Shown here: positions 1 to 6,333 of the stretch, piece after piece
How the letters are laid out: the number at the start of each line of letters is the position of its first letter
Numbering within the stretch: the stretch's first letter is position 1
From: Acidaminococcales bacterium
GTDB taxonomy: Bacteria > Bacillota > Negativicutes > Acidaminococcales > JAISLQ01
DNA: 9,916 bases
Assembly (NCBI GenBank): GCA_031275255.1
Contig: JAISPA010000071.1
Location: forward strand, 1 to 9,916
Direction: 5' to 3'
The notes under the pieces: generated by a model
Seen by the model: the letters and a program-made list of their open reading frames with translations, nothing else
Told to the model about the DNA's origin: nothing
Databases searched by the model: none
Program-made: the position numbers and the translations under genes

Positions 1-837
1 GCCAACGAAAAATACAAGGGCGACGCCGTGCTGCAAAAAACCTTCACAGTGGATTTTCTGACCAAGAAGGCAAAAATCAACCAGGGGGAACTGCCGCAAT
101 ATTACGTCGAGCGCAGCCATGAGCCGATAATAGACCCGGCGGAGTTTGACATGGCGCAGGCGGAGAGGGCCAGGAGAAAACGGCTCAAAGGCCGCTATTA
201 CGGCGGCGGCAGCATCTTCACCTCAAAAATCGCCTGCGGCTGCTGCGGCGGCCTGTACGGCTCCAAAGTCTGGCATTCCACCAGCAAGTACCGGCGCTCC
301 GTCTGGCAGTGCAACGACAAATTCAAGAACGGGCAAAAATGCCACGCGCCGCACCTGGGCGAAGAGAACATAAAAGCGCATTTCCTCGCGGCCTTCAACA
401 AGCTCATAAGCAACCGGGAAGAGATAGCCGCCAACTGCCGGCTCGCGCAGGAAGGACTGTGCGGCTGTGCGGACATCGAAGCGCAAATAGAAGAAGCCCG
501 CCGCGAACAGGCGGCGGAGTCCGGGCTGGCCAAAGAACTCTTAGGGCAGAACGCCCGCGCCGCGCTGGGCACGGCGGATTATGCCGGGCAGTACGGCGGC
601 TGCCTTTTGCGCTACGAAACCTTGGCGGCGCGGATTAAGGAACTGGAATCGCTGCGCTTGGAGCGGCAACGGAAGCACGGGGCGGTGGGGGAATTTCTCT
701 GTCTGCTGGAAAAGCGGGGGCAACTGCTGGCGGAATTTGACGAGGGCCTGTGGCTGGAATTTGTGGAAAGGATGACGGTGTTTTCCGAAACAAAGATAAT
801 CTTCACCTTCAAGGGCGGCACGCAGGTGCAGGTTTAA
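1..837 (+). CDS. Large serine recombinase, C-terminal part (5' end outside window)
   Basis: The reading frame is open from base 1 and ends with TAA at 835-837, so 279 residues of a longer protein are visible. The first residues (NEKYKGDA, then QKTFTVDFLTKK) and the later PQYYVERSHEPII match the end of the Recombinase domain (PF07508) of large serine recombinases of Firmicute integrative elements and phages. A zinc beta-ribbon follows, with candidate ligands C79, C82, C104 and C114 of the visible fragment. After it comes a Glu/Arg/Ala-rich, probably coiled-coil segment of about 100 residues, used in this family for synapsis control. The catalytic N-terminal resolvase domain with its nucleophilic serine must lie left of the window. 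These enzymes cut and rejoin attP and attB sites for integration, excision or cassette inversion. GTG at 28 is internal and not a credible start. The family call is firm; whether the missing 5' part is intact cannot be seen. Confidence 0.9.
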   Translation, partial: ANEKYKGDAVLQKTFTVDFLTKKAKINQGELPQYYVERSHEPIIDPAEFDMAQAERARRKRLKGRYYGGGSIFTSKIACGCCGGLYGSKVWHSTSKYRRSVWQCNDKFKNGQKCHAPHLGEENIKAHFLAAFNKLISNREEIAANCRLAQEGLCGCADIEAQIEEARREQAAESGLAKELLGQNARAALGTADYAGQYGGCLLRYETLAARIKELESLRLERQRKHGAVGEFLCLLEKRGQLLAEFDEGLWLEFVERMTVFSETKIIFTFKGGTQVQV

Positions 838-864
838 GCCTCGCCCGTGAACCACACGCTCCAC

Positions 865-958
865 GGGGTGCAAAAAAGGATGCACCCCATACCGGAATGC
901 ACCCCGCCCGCGCCACGGGCGCAAAAATGCACCCCGCCTTGATGAGGCGGGGTGCATT
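865..958. repeat. Cluster of five TGCACCCC octamers in both orientations
   Basis: Within 94 bp between the recombinase stop and the tRNA, the octamer TGCACCCC occurs at 881-888, 898-905 and 928-935, and its complement GGGGTGCA at 865-872 and 949-956. A longer 13-mer, AATGCACCCCGCC, is found at 896-908 and 926-938, and inverted at 946-958. A further small stem, GCCCG/CGGGC, lies at 906-910 and 916-920. Several alternative hairpins are therefore possible: 865-872 with 881-888, and 926-938 with 946-958. The last pair is probably the tRNA terminator. The extra copies exceed what one terminator needs and could be recombinase or accessory-factor sites, or remnants of a duplicated terminator. The function is not known. 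Confidence 0.75.
923..958 (-). terminator. Rho-independent terminator of the tRNA-Arg gene
   Basis: A perfect 13-bp stem (946-958 with 926-938) and a 7-nt loop at 939-945 are followed, reading the minus strand, by five U residues (complement of A923-A927, partly within the stem). It lies 22 nt beyond the tRNA 3' end, a typical position. On the plus strand there is no U-tract after the stem, so it should work mainly for the leftward tRNA transcript. It may also block readthrough from the recombinase. Confidence 0.75.
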
Positions 959-980
959 GTATCAAAGGAATATTTAGATT

Positions 981-1056
981 TGGCGCGCCCGGCAGGACTC
1001 GAACCTGCGACACCCAGCTCCGGAGGCTGGTGCTCTATCCACTGAGCTACGGGCGC
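981..1056 (-). tRNA. tRNA-Arg (anticodon CCG)
   Basis: The minus strand folds as a full cloverleaf. The 7-bp acceptor stem is GCGCCCG with CGGGCGC. The D-arm is GCTC-AGTGGATA-GAGC, the anticodon stem CCAGC/GCTGG, and the T-arm GCAGG-TTCGAAT-CCTGC. The seven-base anticodon loop CTCCGGA gives anticodon CCG, which reads the arginine codon CGG. The discriminator is G, and the terminal CCA is encoded in the DNA (complement of 981-983). The gene stands alone, with a hairpin terminator downstream. It faces the 3' end of a recombinase gene, a common setting for integrated elements. Confidence 0.97.
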
Positions 1057-1079
1057 ATTTTCATCCGAAAACATTATTT

Positions 1080-1108
1080 ATGATAACACAGATTAAAACA
1101 GAAATAAA
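1080..1108 (-). promoter_or_regulatory. Candidate sigma-A promoter of tRNA-Arg
   Basis: On the minus strand, TATCAT (complement of 1080-1085) matches the -10 consensus at five of six bases. It is preceded, after a 17-nt spacer, by a weak -35, TTTATT (complement of 1103-1108). Transcription would start near 1073 and leave a 5' leader of roughly 17 nt before the tRNA. The position is right but the -35 box is poor, so this is tentative. Confidence 0.35.
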
Positions 1109-1113
1109 GGGTT

Positions 1114-1139
1114 TGTTTCATGTTTCATAGAATGTTTCA
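1114..1139 (+). repeat. Three direct TGTTTCA repeats upstream of the LUD gene
   Basis: The heptamer TGTTTCA occurs at 1114-1120, 1121-1127 and 1133-1139. This lies between the tRNA promoter region and the LUD gene start at 1170. The spacing is 7 and then 12 bp. The repeats could be a regulator-binding site for the LUD gene. A convincing -35/-10 pair for that gene is not visible, so the role is open. Confidence 0.5.
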
Positions 1140-1169
1140 GCAGGAAATATTGAAATTGGGGGGCTTTTT

Positions 1170-1811
1170 ATGGAACAAGTTATCAAATGGCACAGCGAGG
1201 CGATCGGGAAAAAGGTAGTCGCGGCTTTGGGAAAAAACCATTTCTCCGCCGAATACGCCGCAGGCAAGGCCGACGCGCTAGCCCGCGCACTGGCGGCCAT
1301 CCCGGCCGGGAGCAGTATCGGGCTTGGCGGTTCGGTATCTAAGGATGAGATCGGCCTTACCGCCGCTTTGAAAGAACGCGGCGGCCAGATTTTCGATCCC
1401 CACGCGCCCAATCTGACCAGGGAGGAGAGCCTCGCCATGCGCCGCCGCGGCTTGATCGCCGATGTGTTTGTCACCGGCAGCAACGCGGTAACTCTCGACG
1501 GGCAGCTGATCAATATTGACGGCACCGGCAACCGTGTGGCGGCGCTCGCTTTTGGCCCGGGCAAGGTAGTGATCATCGTCGGCGTAAATAAAATCGTGCC
1601 GGACGTCCACACAGGGCTAAAACGCATTAAGACGCTCGCCGGGCCGGCCAACAACAAGCGGCTGAAGCTGTCCAATCCCTGCGCCGCAACCGGTTTGTGC
1701 ATGGATTGCGACAGCCCGGCGCGCATTTGCAACATTACCACAATTACGCACAAACGGCCACGCCAGAGCGACGTACATATTATAGTGGTGGGCGAGCCGC
1801 TCGGCTACTGA
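1170..1811 (+). CDS. LUD-domain protein (lactate utilization protein family, stand-alone)
   Basis: This 213-residue protein consists of a single LUD domain (formerly DUF162), the fold shared with LutC/YkgG and part of LutB. Recognisable family segments are GLGGSVSKDEIG (about residues 51-62), TLDGQLINIDGTGNRVA (108-124), a VGVNKIV segment (138-144) and a C-terminal cysteine motif, C171-x5-C177-x2-C180-x6-C187. LutABC oxidises L-lactate, but short stand-alone LUD proteins like this one have no settled biochemical role. No lutA, lutB or lactate permease is nearby, so a lactate function should not be assumed. The four cysteines could bind a metal or an iron-sulfur cluster; this is inference. The ATG start follows a GGGGGG run at 1158-1163 with a 6-nt spacer, a usable though G-only ribosome-binding site. 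A run of nine C lies just after the stop (1817-1825). Confidence 0.85.
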   Translation: MEQVIKWHSEAIGKKVVAALGKNHFSAEYAAGKADALARALAAIPAGSSIGLGGSVSKDEIGLTAALKERGGQIFDPHAPNLTREESLAMRRRGLIADVFVTGSNAVTLDGQLINIDGTGNRVAALAFGPGKVVIIVGVNKIVPDVHTGLKRIKTLAGPANNKRLKLSNPCAATGLCMDCDSPARICNITTITHKRPRQSDVHIIVVGEPLGY

Positions 1812-1851
1812 TACTGCCCCCCCCCGGTTAAAACACGAACAAGATTTTTGG

Positions 1852-1878
1852 TCTGCTTTGCGCCGGGCGCAAAGCAGA
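1852..1878. repeat. Perfect 12-bp hairpin, 3-nt loop
   Basis: Arms 1852-1863 and 1867-1878 are perfectly complementary (left arm TCTGCTTTGCGC) around the loop CGG. It is the first of three hairpins between the convergent LUD and nitroreductase genes. Neither strand shows a U-tract after the stem, so a standard intrinsic terminator is unlikely, although a structure this stable could still protect or pause a transcript. Confidence 0.7.
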
Positions 1879-1897
1879 ATGCAGGCGGACCCGGCAG

Positions 1898-1927
1898 GGG
1901 AAGGGAAAACATCCGTTTTCCCTTCCC
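1898..1927. repeat. Perfect 13-bp hairpin, 4-nt loop
   Basis: Arms 1898-1910 and 1915-1927 pair perfectly (left arm GGGAAGGGAAAAC) around the loop ATCC. It lies 19 bp after the previous hairpin and is again without a U-tract on either strand. The AT-rich sequence at 1930-1940 follows it. Confidence 0.7.
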
Positions 1928-1960
1928 GGTATATATAAAAACCCTGCTTGCATACGTCCG

Positions 1961-2021
1961 ATGCCGTTCCCCGGCTAAAAAAAATGGATAGGACGCCATG
2001 GCTTTAGCCGGGGAACGGCAT
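1961..2021. repeat. Perfect 19-bp inverted repeat with 23-bp spacer
   Basis: Arms 1961-1979 and 2003-2021 are exact reverse complements over 19 bp (left arm ATGCCGTTCCCCGGCTAAA). They are separated by 23 bp that includes the palindrome GCCATGGC (1995-2002). This is the longest perfect inverted repeat I see in the window. There is no terminal U-tract. Its size and arrangement resemble small palindromic extragenic elements more than a terminator, but no second copy is present here to support that. Confidence 0.75.
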
Positions 2022-2050
2022 AAAAGCCAGGCGGCCGCCGGAGAAGGCTT
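2021..2050 (-). terminator. Possible terminator of the nitroreductase gene
   Basis: On the minus strand, about 24 nt after the nitroreductase stop, AAGCC (complement of 2046-2050) can pair with GGCTT (complement of 2024-2028). A GC-rich inner palindrome, GGCGGCCGCC, sits at 2030-2039. A short UUUU run (complement of 2022-2025) overlaps the end of the stem. The outer stem is only 5 bp and there is an internal loop, so the assignment is weak. Confidence 0.35.
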
Positions 2051-2073
2051 GCCCCGCCGAAATCGAGCCTTGT

Positions 2074-2703
2074 TTATTTGGGCATGCCCACAAGCTGGAT
2101 GATAAATATTTTATACCCGGCTGGCAGGGCAAGTATGCCGCTTAGCGCGTCCGAGCGGTCCCTTTTGACGACGTTGCCTATCCCGGCCGCTGCGCAGTAG
2201 AGGGCGGCGCTTTGATACATGCTGCCAACGTGCAGCCCGGAAAACTCATTGCCGGCGGTCGCCGCGTACAACAAAGTTATCGGCGCTCCCCCCAGACGCG
2301 CGCGGACGTCCGGCAGGTCAAGCGCCAGCTCCAGTTCATTGGAGGCGGCGTTGTAGCGCCAAACGCCGCCGTCCAGCGCGACGTACAGTTCGGCGTCTTT
2401 TTTGTTCATGCCCGTAGGCACGGTGCGATAGCCGCCTTCCGCACGGTTGATTCCCCAGGCCGCCCAAAGAAGGTTGGACAGATTCTGCATTGTAACAGGT
2501 TGTTCGCTGAAAGTTCTGGTGCTTTTGCGCAGCCACAGTGCCTCCAGTACTGTTTTGCCCCCGGTTTTTTCCGGCGCGGGCAGGGAGATTCTTTTCTCCG
2601 CCGCCGCAGTGTTTTTCAACGCGTAGGGCTGACAGGCCACGATGCCCACGATACATAGCATGAAGCCCACGGCCAAAAAGTAGCGGGTTTTGACATTTTG
2701 CAC
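2074..2703 (-). CDS. SagB-type nitroreductase-family protein with lipoprotein signal
   Basis: The 209-residue protein starts with a basic residue, a hydrophobic segment (about 8-22) and a lipobox-like I21-V22-A23-C24. It is therefore probably exported and lipid-anchored on the outer face of the membrane. From about residue 51 it matches the SagB/ThcOx branch of the FMN-dependent nitroreductase fold. Visible family elements are the LRKSTRTF segment (59-65; Arg/Ser residues that contact the FMN phosphate in this fold), LSNLLWAAWGI (75-85), RTVPTGMN (93-100), a VWRYN segment (114-118), and a C-terminal IIQLVGMP (201-208). Such enzymes usually act as homodimers on small redox substrates; the substrate here is unknown. 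No peptide-modification partners (cyclodehydratase, precursor) are adjacent, so this is not evidently a toxin-maturation enzyme. The start is GTG with a good GGGAGG site 8 nt upstream. A 213-bp gap separates it from the MCP gene; I see no clear promoter in that gap. Confidence 0.82.
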   Translation of the reverse strand: MQNVKTRYFLAVGFMLCIVGIVACQPYALKNTAAAEKRISLPAPEKTGGKTVLEALWLRKSTRTFSEQPVTMQNLSNLLWAAWGINRAEGGYRTVPTGMNKKDAELYVALDGGVWRYNAASNELELALDLPDVRARLGGAPITLLYAATAGNEFSGLHVGSMYQSAALYCAAAGIGNVVKRDRSDALSGILALPAGYKIFIIQLVGMPK

Positions 2704-2916
2704 GGTTAACGCCTCCCAATTTGTTGGTAAAGTTAAGGTGAAATAAGCAAGGAGTATTTTGGGGCGGTGGCGGCGGGAAATTGCGGCGGATTTGTTCGGC
2801 GCGGGCCAGTTCGATCATAAGGCCTTTAAGGCTGCGCATATTTTTGCAGGCAAATATTCGGATTGAACGCGGTTTGCGGTTAGATCGCTCGCTTGGCCGC
2901 GCGGGGCGCTTTGGCG

Positions 2917-4638
2917 TCAATATTTGAATTTGGCCGCCAGCACGGTGAGGTCTTCGGCCATTTTGGCCAGCATCTGGCTGGAAGATGCTATTTCTTCCGT
3001 GGAAGCCGCCTGTTCTTCGGCCGACGAGGACACATTGGTCACTTCGCTGAGTATGGTGTTGGCGCCGCTGTTGATGTCGCGCGTGGCGGCGACTATATGA
3101 TCGCTGTCTTCCGCCATTTTATGCACGGAGACGCTTATATTCTGAACCTGGCCGCTTAACGAGTCGACCAGGGAAGCAATCTCAACAAAGGCCTGCCCGG
3201 AATTGTTGACCTTTTCCACGCCCTGCCCGACAAGCTCTCTTTGTTCGTCCATAAGACTGACCGTATGTTGGATGCTCTGGGTGTTCTTGGCTATAAGCTC
3301 GTCGATTTCATGGGCCGCTTTACCAGATTCTTCGGCCAGCTTTCTTACTTCTTCGGCGACGACGGCAAACCCCCTGCCGTGTTCGCCCGCGCGCGCGGCC
3401 TCGATGGCGGCGTTCAGAGCCAAAAGATTGGTCTGGCTCGCGATGTTTGTGATCATTTCGACTATTTCGCTTATTTTGTGCGAGCTTTCTTTCAGTTCGC
3501 TCACCGCTTCGGTAATTTTAGCCGTGCCGTTGCCGACGGCGTTTATGCTGGCAACGGCGATTTCGACGCTGCCGCGCCCTTCGTGCGATGTCTGCGCGGT
3601 TTTGCCGGCGGTCAGGGCGACGGCGTTGGCCGTCTCGGCCACCTGCTTGAGATTGCCGGCGGTGGTTTCAATAAGCTTTACCGTATCGGTTATCGTCTTG
3701 AGCGAGTGTTCGGTGGCTTGCATTATCGTAGAGGTAGCGTTGGCGACCTCGCCCGAAGAGTTGGCCGTCTGTTCGGCGTTGGCGTTCAGTTCTTCGCTGG
3801 AGGCGGCGATGTTTTCCGCTACGGCGCCGAGATTTTTAACCGTGTCAATGAGATTTTTCTGCATTTGATTGAGCGCGCGGGCCAAGTCGCCAAACTCGTC
3901 GCGGCGCTTTTCCAGTTCCGGCTGTACTTTTTTGGTCAAGTCGTTGTCCGCCATGGAAAGGGCGACGGCGGTAACGGCGGAAAGCACCCTGGTTATGGCG
4001 CCGGACATATAAAACCCGAACGACAGCAGAACAATCGAGCCGAGCAAAATAACCGTCATGATAATTGTTACGGAAGTTTCGTTGGCAGCCTGGTTTTTCT
4101 TAATGGCCCCAATATTGTCTTGTTCCAAAAGTTCCAGCAGGTCGTCGATTGTGTCTGTATAAAGACGAAATTTGTTGCTGAGATCCTTGTCAAGGTAATC
4201 ATTGAACTTATTAATCACATTTTCCCGCAAGCGGGCAATTTCATAAGCCTTGGCGTTTGCCTCGGCGTACCTGGCGCGGGTTTGCGCCATTTTTTTGCGC
4301 AGTTCGCTTTCTCCCTCCCCGGTAATCTCCGAAAGTTCATACCGTTTTAATGATTCGTCGGCGATAGCGCGGGCTTTCTGCAAGACCTGGTCGAGCTCCT
4401 CGATTTTTTGCGGATTGCTGCTCATGGCCATTTCCAGCACGGTGGCGTGGGCAAGCCAGACGGCGCTTTTTAAATTGTTGAGGCGGATGAGCGGGTCAGT
4501 ATAATTTTTATACCGGTATTCTGTTATGGCAATATTTTTGTCCAAATAATATTTGCCCGTGCCGCCAAGCGTTATCGCGACAAGGAGCGCTATTGCGACA
4601 AGCATGAGTATCTTGACGCGCGTATTTAAGTTTGACAT
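2917..4638 (-). CDS. Methyl-accepting chemotaxis protein
   Basis: This 573-residue transmembrane chemoreceptor has the standard layout. TM1 is at about 9-30, followed by an extracytoplasmic helical ligand domain of about 155 residues (4HB_MCP-like). TM2 is at about 189-212 and the HAMP linker at about 213-265. A long coiled-coil signalling domain follows. Its hairpin tip (about 398-425) carries the near-invariant segments [20 protein letters not shown] and GRGFAVVA, which bind CheA and CheW. QA/EE-type methylation sites are plausible in the flanking helices but I did not assign them. The C-terminus (LAAKFKY) has no CheR/CheB-tethering pentapeptide. The ligand cannot be predicted. ATG is preceded by GGGAGGAA, a strong ribosome-binding site. 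No other chemotaxis gene is nearby. Confidence 0.95.
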   Translation of the reverse strand: MSNLNTRVKILMLVAIALLVAITLGGTGKYYLDKNIAITEYRYKNYTDPLIRLNNLKSAVWLAHATVLEMAMSSNPQKIEELDQVLQKARAIADESLKRYELSEITGEGESELRKKMAQTRARYAEANAKAYEIARLRENVINKFNDYLDKDLSNKFRLYTDTIDDLLELLEQDNIGAIKKNQAANETSVTIIMTVILLGSIVLLSFGFYMSGAITRVLSAVTAVALSMADNDLTKKVQPELEKRRDEFGDLARALNQMQKNLIDTVKNLGAVAENIAASSEELNANAEQTANSSGEVANATSTIMQATEHSLKTITDTVKLIETTAGNLKQVAETANAVALTAGKTAQTSHEGRGSVEIAVASINAVGNGTAKITEAVSELKESSHKISEIVEMITNIASQTNLLALNAAIEAARAGEHGRGFAVVAEEVRKLAEESGKAAHEIDELIAKNTQSIQHTVSLMDEQRELVGQGVEKVNNSGQAFVEIASLVDSLSGQVQNISVSVHKMAEDSDHIVAATRDINSGANTILSEVTNVSSSAEEQAASTEEIASSSQMLAKMAEDLTVLAAKFKY

Positions 4639-4673
4639 TTTTATTCCTCCCGTTGGATTGTCCAGCTTGCTTC

Positions 4674-4691
4674 GTCAATTGCCGGTCAATT
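4674..4691. repeat. Two direct GTCAATT repeats upstream of the MCP gene
   Basis: GTCAATT occurs at 4674-4680 and 4685-4691, separated by GCCG, giving an 11-bp period so the copies fall on the same face of the helix. They lie just downstream of the predicted MCP promoter on the minus strand. A regulator site is possible; no known operator was recognised. Confidence 0.4.
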
Positions 4692-4692
4692 T

Positions 4693-4719
4693 AAAATATG
4701 CGGGGAATAATCCTGTCAA
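4693..4719 (-). promoter_or_regulatory. Candidate promoter of the MCP gene
   Basis: A perfect -35 box TTGACA (complement of 4714-4719) stands upstream of AT-rich sequence with a possible -10 TATTTT (complement of 4693-4698). The spacer is only 15 nt; a 17-nt spacer would give the poorer TTTTAA. The -35 match makes a sigma-A promoter plausible. I saw no flagellar sigma-28 motif. Confidence 0.4.
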
Positions 4720-4833
4720 ATCATTGTTTTAATGTGTTGGACATCCTGAATTTTTACTACACGAAATTAAGGTTTTTGCCGCCCGGCCACGCCGCCGCTT
4801 ATGGAAGAGGCGCGGGGCTAAGGGATGCGAAGT

Positions 4834-4879
4834 CCGGCGCTAAGCCGGCCGGCCTTTGGCGGGCGCCCAACTTCCCGCC
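4834..4879. other. GC-rich region with small hairpins after rlmD
   Basis: The 255-bp gap between rlmD and the MCP gene (4639-4893) contains two short stems: CCGGC/GCCGG at 4834-4838 and 4844-4848, and GGCGGG/CCCGCC at 4858-4863 and 4874-4879. Neither is followed by a U-tract on the minus strand, so a standard rlmD terminator is not evident. I saw no ORF of interest and no recognisable riboswitch core in this gap. Confidence 0.35.
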
Positions 4880-4893
4880 GGGCAAAAGCACGC

Positions 4894-6273
4894 TCAATCG
4901 CCTGTGCGGGTCAGTTTGCCGATGCATTCGATATGCGCGGTCATAGGGAACATATCGACCGGAAGAAATTCCGCCGCCCGGTATCTTTCGGCAAACAAGG
5001 CTACGTCCCGGGCCAGCGTGAAAGGGTTGCAGGATGTGTAAATAACGGTGCGCGGGTTCAGTCTTATGATACCCTCCGCCGCTTTGCGGCTAAGGCCGGC
5101 CCGCGGCGGATCCACGAACACGACATCCGGTTTGGCGCCTCCATTGGCGAGCCTTAACAATTCCTCCGACACATCGCCGGCGATAAAGCGGGCGTTTTTG
5201 CAGCCGTTTATACTGGCGTTCAGCCTGGCGTCGTTGACGGCGTCAGCCGACAGTTCCACGCCGACAAGGGATTTCACGGCTTTGGCGATATAGACGCTGC
5301 CGCTGCCCGTCCCCGAATAAGCATCGATTACGGTTTCGCCGCCGCCGAGCTGCGCCATATCCACCGCCGCAGCGTACAGGGCGCCGGTCAGAAGGCTGTT
5401 GACCTGAAAAAAGGATTTCGCGGAAATATTGAAAGAAAAGCCGTTGAGTTTACCTATTATATGCGGCTTGCCCCAAAGGCAGTATTCCCGGCCGGAGAGT
5501 ACGGCGTTTCCCCGGTCTTGTTTGACGATAGCGGCTACGCTCGCTATGCGTGGCTCCGCCTCGCGCAGAGCCTGCAAAAGTTCAGTCAGGTGAGGTATAT
5601 TTTTGTTCCTGACGACGAGCGCCGCCATGACCTCGCCGGAAGCGCCGCCCACCCGGCTCATGACATGCCGCAAAAGTCCGGTGTCGGAAGCCTCGGCGTA
5701 AGGCGGTATGCTGTATTTGTTCATCCAGCCGCGTGCGGCGGCGACGATTTGATTGTTGGCCGCTTGCTGAATGAGACAATCCTGAACGTCCACCACCTGA
5801 TGGGAAGCGCGCTCATAGCAGCCGACAACGGCGCGGCCCGGTTCCCCGCCTACGGGAAAGAGCATTTTATTGCGGTAACGCCAGGGATCGCCGGCGGCGA
5901 TCGCCGGCAGTACGTTTGGCTGGGGGACCCGCGCTATCCGTTCGAGCGCGTCCGCTATTTTTACGCGTTTTGCGCATAGCTGCGCCCGATAGCTCAAATG
6001 CTGAAGCTGGCAGCCGCCGCAGCGCCCGAACAGGGGGCAGGCCGGGGACACGCGTTCCGGCGACGCTTTTATGACGGAAACAAGCGCGCCGGCGGCATAA
6101 GTTTTTTTGACGAAACGGATACGCGCCTGGACAATTTCACCCGGCAAAGCTCCCGGCACAAAAACCGTAAATCCCGCAATGCGGCCAATCCCTTCGCCGT
6201 CGCCGCCGATGCCTGTAATGGCGACGCTGTGTTCCTCGCCCGGTTGACAAGGGTGTATATAGTGTTTGGTCAT
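4894..6273 (-). CDS. rlmD: 23S rRNA (uracil-C5)-methyltransferase RlmD/RlmCD (RumA family)
   Basis: This 459-residue enzyme transfers a methyl group from S-adenosylmethionine to C5 of uracil in 23S rRNA (U1939 in E. coli numbering). In some Firmicutes the single RlmCD paralogue also modifies U747. An N-terminal TRAM RNA-binding domain (about 12-70) is followed by cysteines C79, C85, C88 and C166, the C-x5-C-x2-C...C set that holds a [4Fe-4S] cluster in E. coli RlmD. The methyltransferase half shows the SAM-binding VIDAYSGTGSGS (315-326), DPPRAGL (388-394), catalytic C415 in YTSCNP, and the general base E449 in the PMTAHIE segment. All key residues are present and the length is normal. ATG has an AAAGGATG ribosome-binding region just upstream. 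The Cache-like gene lies 60 bp upstream on the same strand, so cotranscription is possible. Confidence 0.93.
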   Translation of the reverse strand: MTKHYIHPCQPGEEHSVAITGIGGDGEGIGRIAGFTVFVPGALPGEIVQARIRFVKKTYAAGALVSVIKASPERVSPACPLFGRCGGCQLQHLSYRAQLCAKRVKIADALERIARVPQPNVLPAIAAGDPWRYRNKMLFPVGGEPGRAVVGCYERASHQVVDVQDCLIQQAANNQIVAAARGWMNKYSIPPYAEASDTGLLRHVMSRVGGASGEVMAALVVRNKNIPHLTELLQALREAEPRIASVAAIVKQDRGNAVLSGREYCLWGKPHIIGKLNGFSFNISAKSFFQVNSLLTGALYAAAVDMAQLGGGETVIDAYSGTGSGSVYIAKAVKSLVGVELSADAVNDARLNASINGCKNARFIAGDVSEELLRLANGGAKPDVVFVDPPRAGLSRKAAEGIIRLNPRTVIYTSCNPFTLARDVALFAERYRAAEFLPVDMFPMTAHIECIGKLTRTGD

Positions 6274-6333
6274 TGCCGCATCCTTTAGCTATATGTTATT
6301 GCGCGAAAAATTCTCCGGGCTGATATACGGAAT

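Noticed and set aside
541..1074. Minus-strand 177-residue open frame across the tRNA, including the peptide VAQWIEHQPPELG
   Set aside because: That peptide is what results from translating a tRNA gene, a known annotation artefact. The rest overlaps the recombinase coding strand and the terminator.
1817..1825. Run of nine C residues as a phase-variation tract
   Set aside because: It lies after the LUD stop codon and is not in a promoter spacer that I can identify, so slippage would have no clear effect.
1805..1999. Small minus-strand frame over the hairpin cluster
   Set aside because: Its sequence is dictated by the inverted repeats and the C-tract. It has no domain and no supporting start signal.
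2336..2920. Minus-strand 194-residue open frame spanning the gap between the MCP and nitroreductase genes
   Set aside because: Most of it overlaps the nitroreductase gene in another frame. The N-terminal part in the gap has no ribosome-binding site I trust and no family resemblance.
3241..4350. Plus-strand 369-residue open frame
   Set aside because: It lies antisense to the well-supported chemoreceptor gene, has Phe/Gly-rich low-information composition and no recognisable domain. It is a GC-rich shadow frame.
4639..4893. Possible cyclic-di-GMP riboswitch upstream of the chemoreceptor
   Set aside because: The gap is long and GC-structured, as such leaders can be, but I could not find the conserved GEMM core elements on the minus strand. 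The GGGATGCGAAGTCCGG-like stretch is on the wrong strand.
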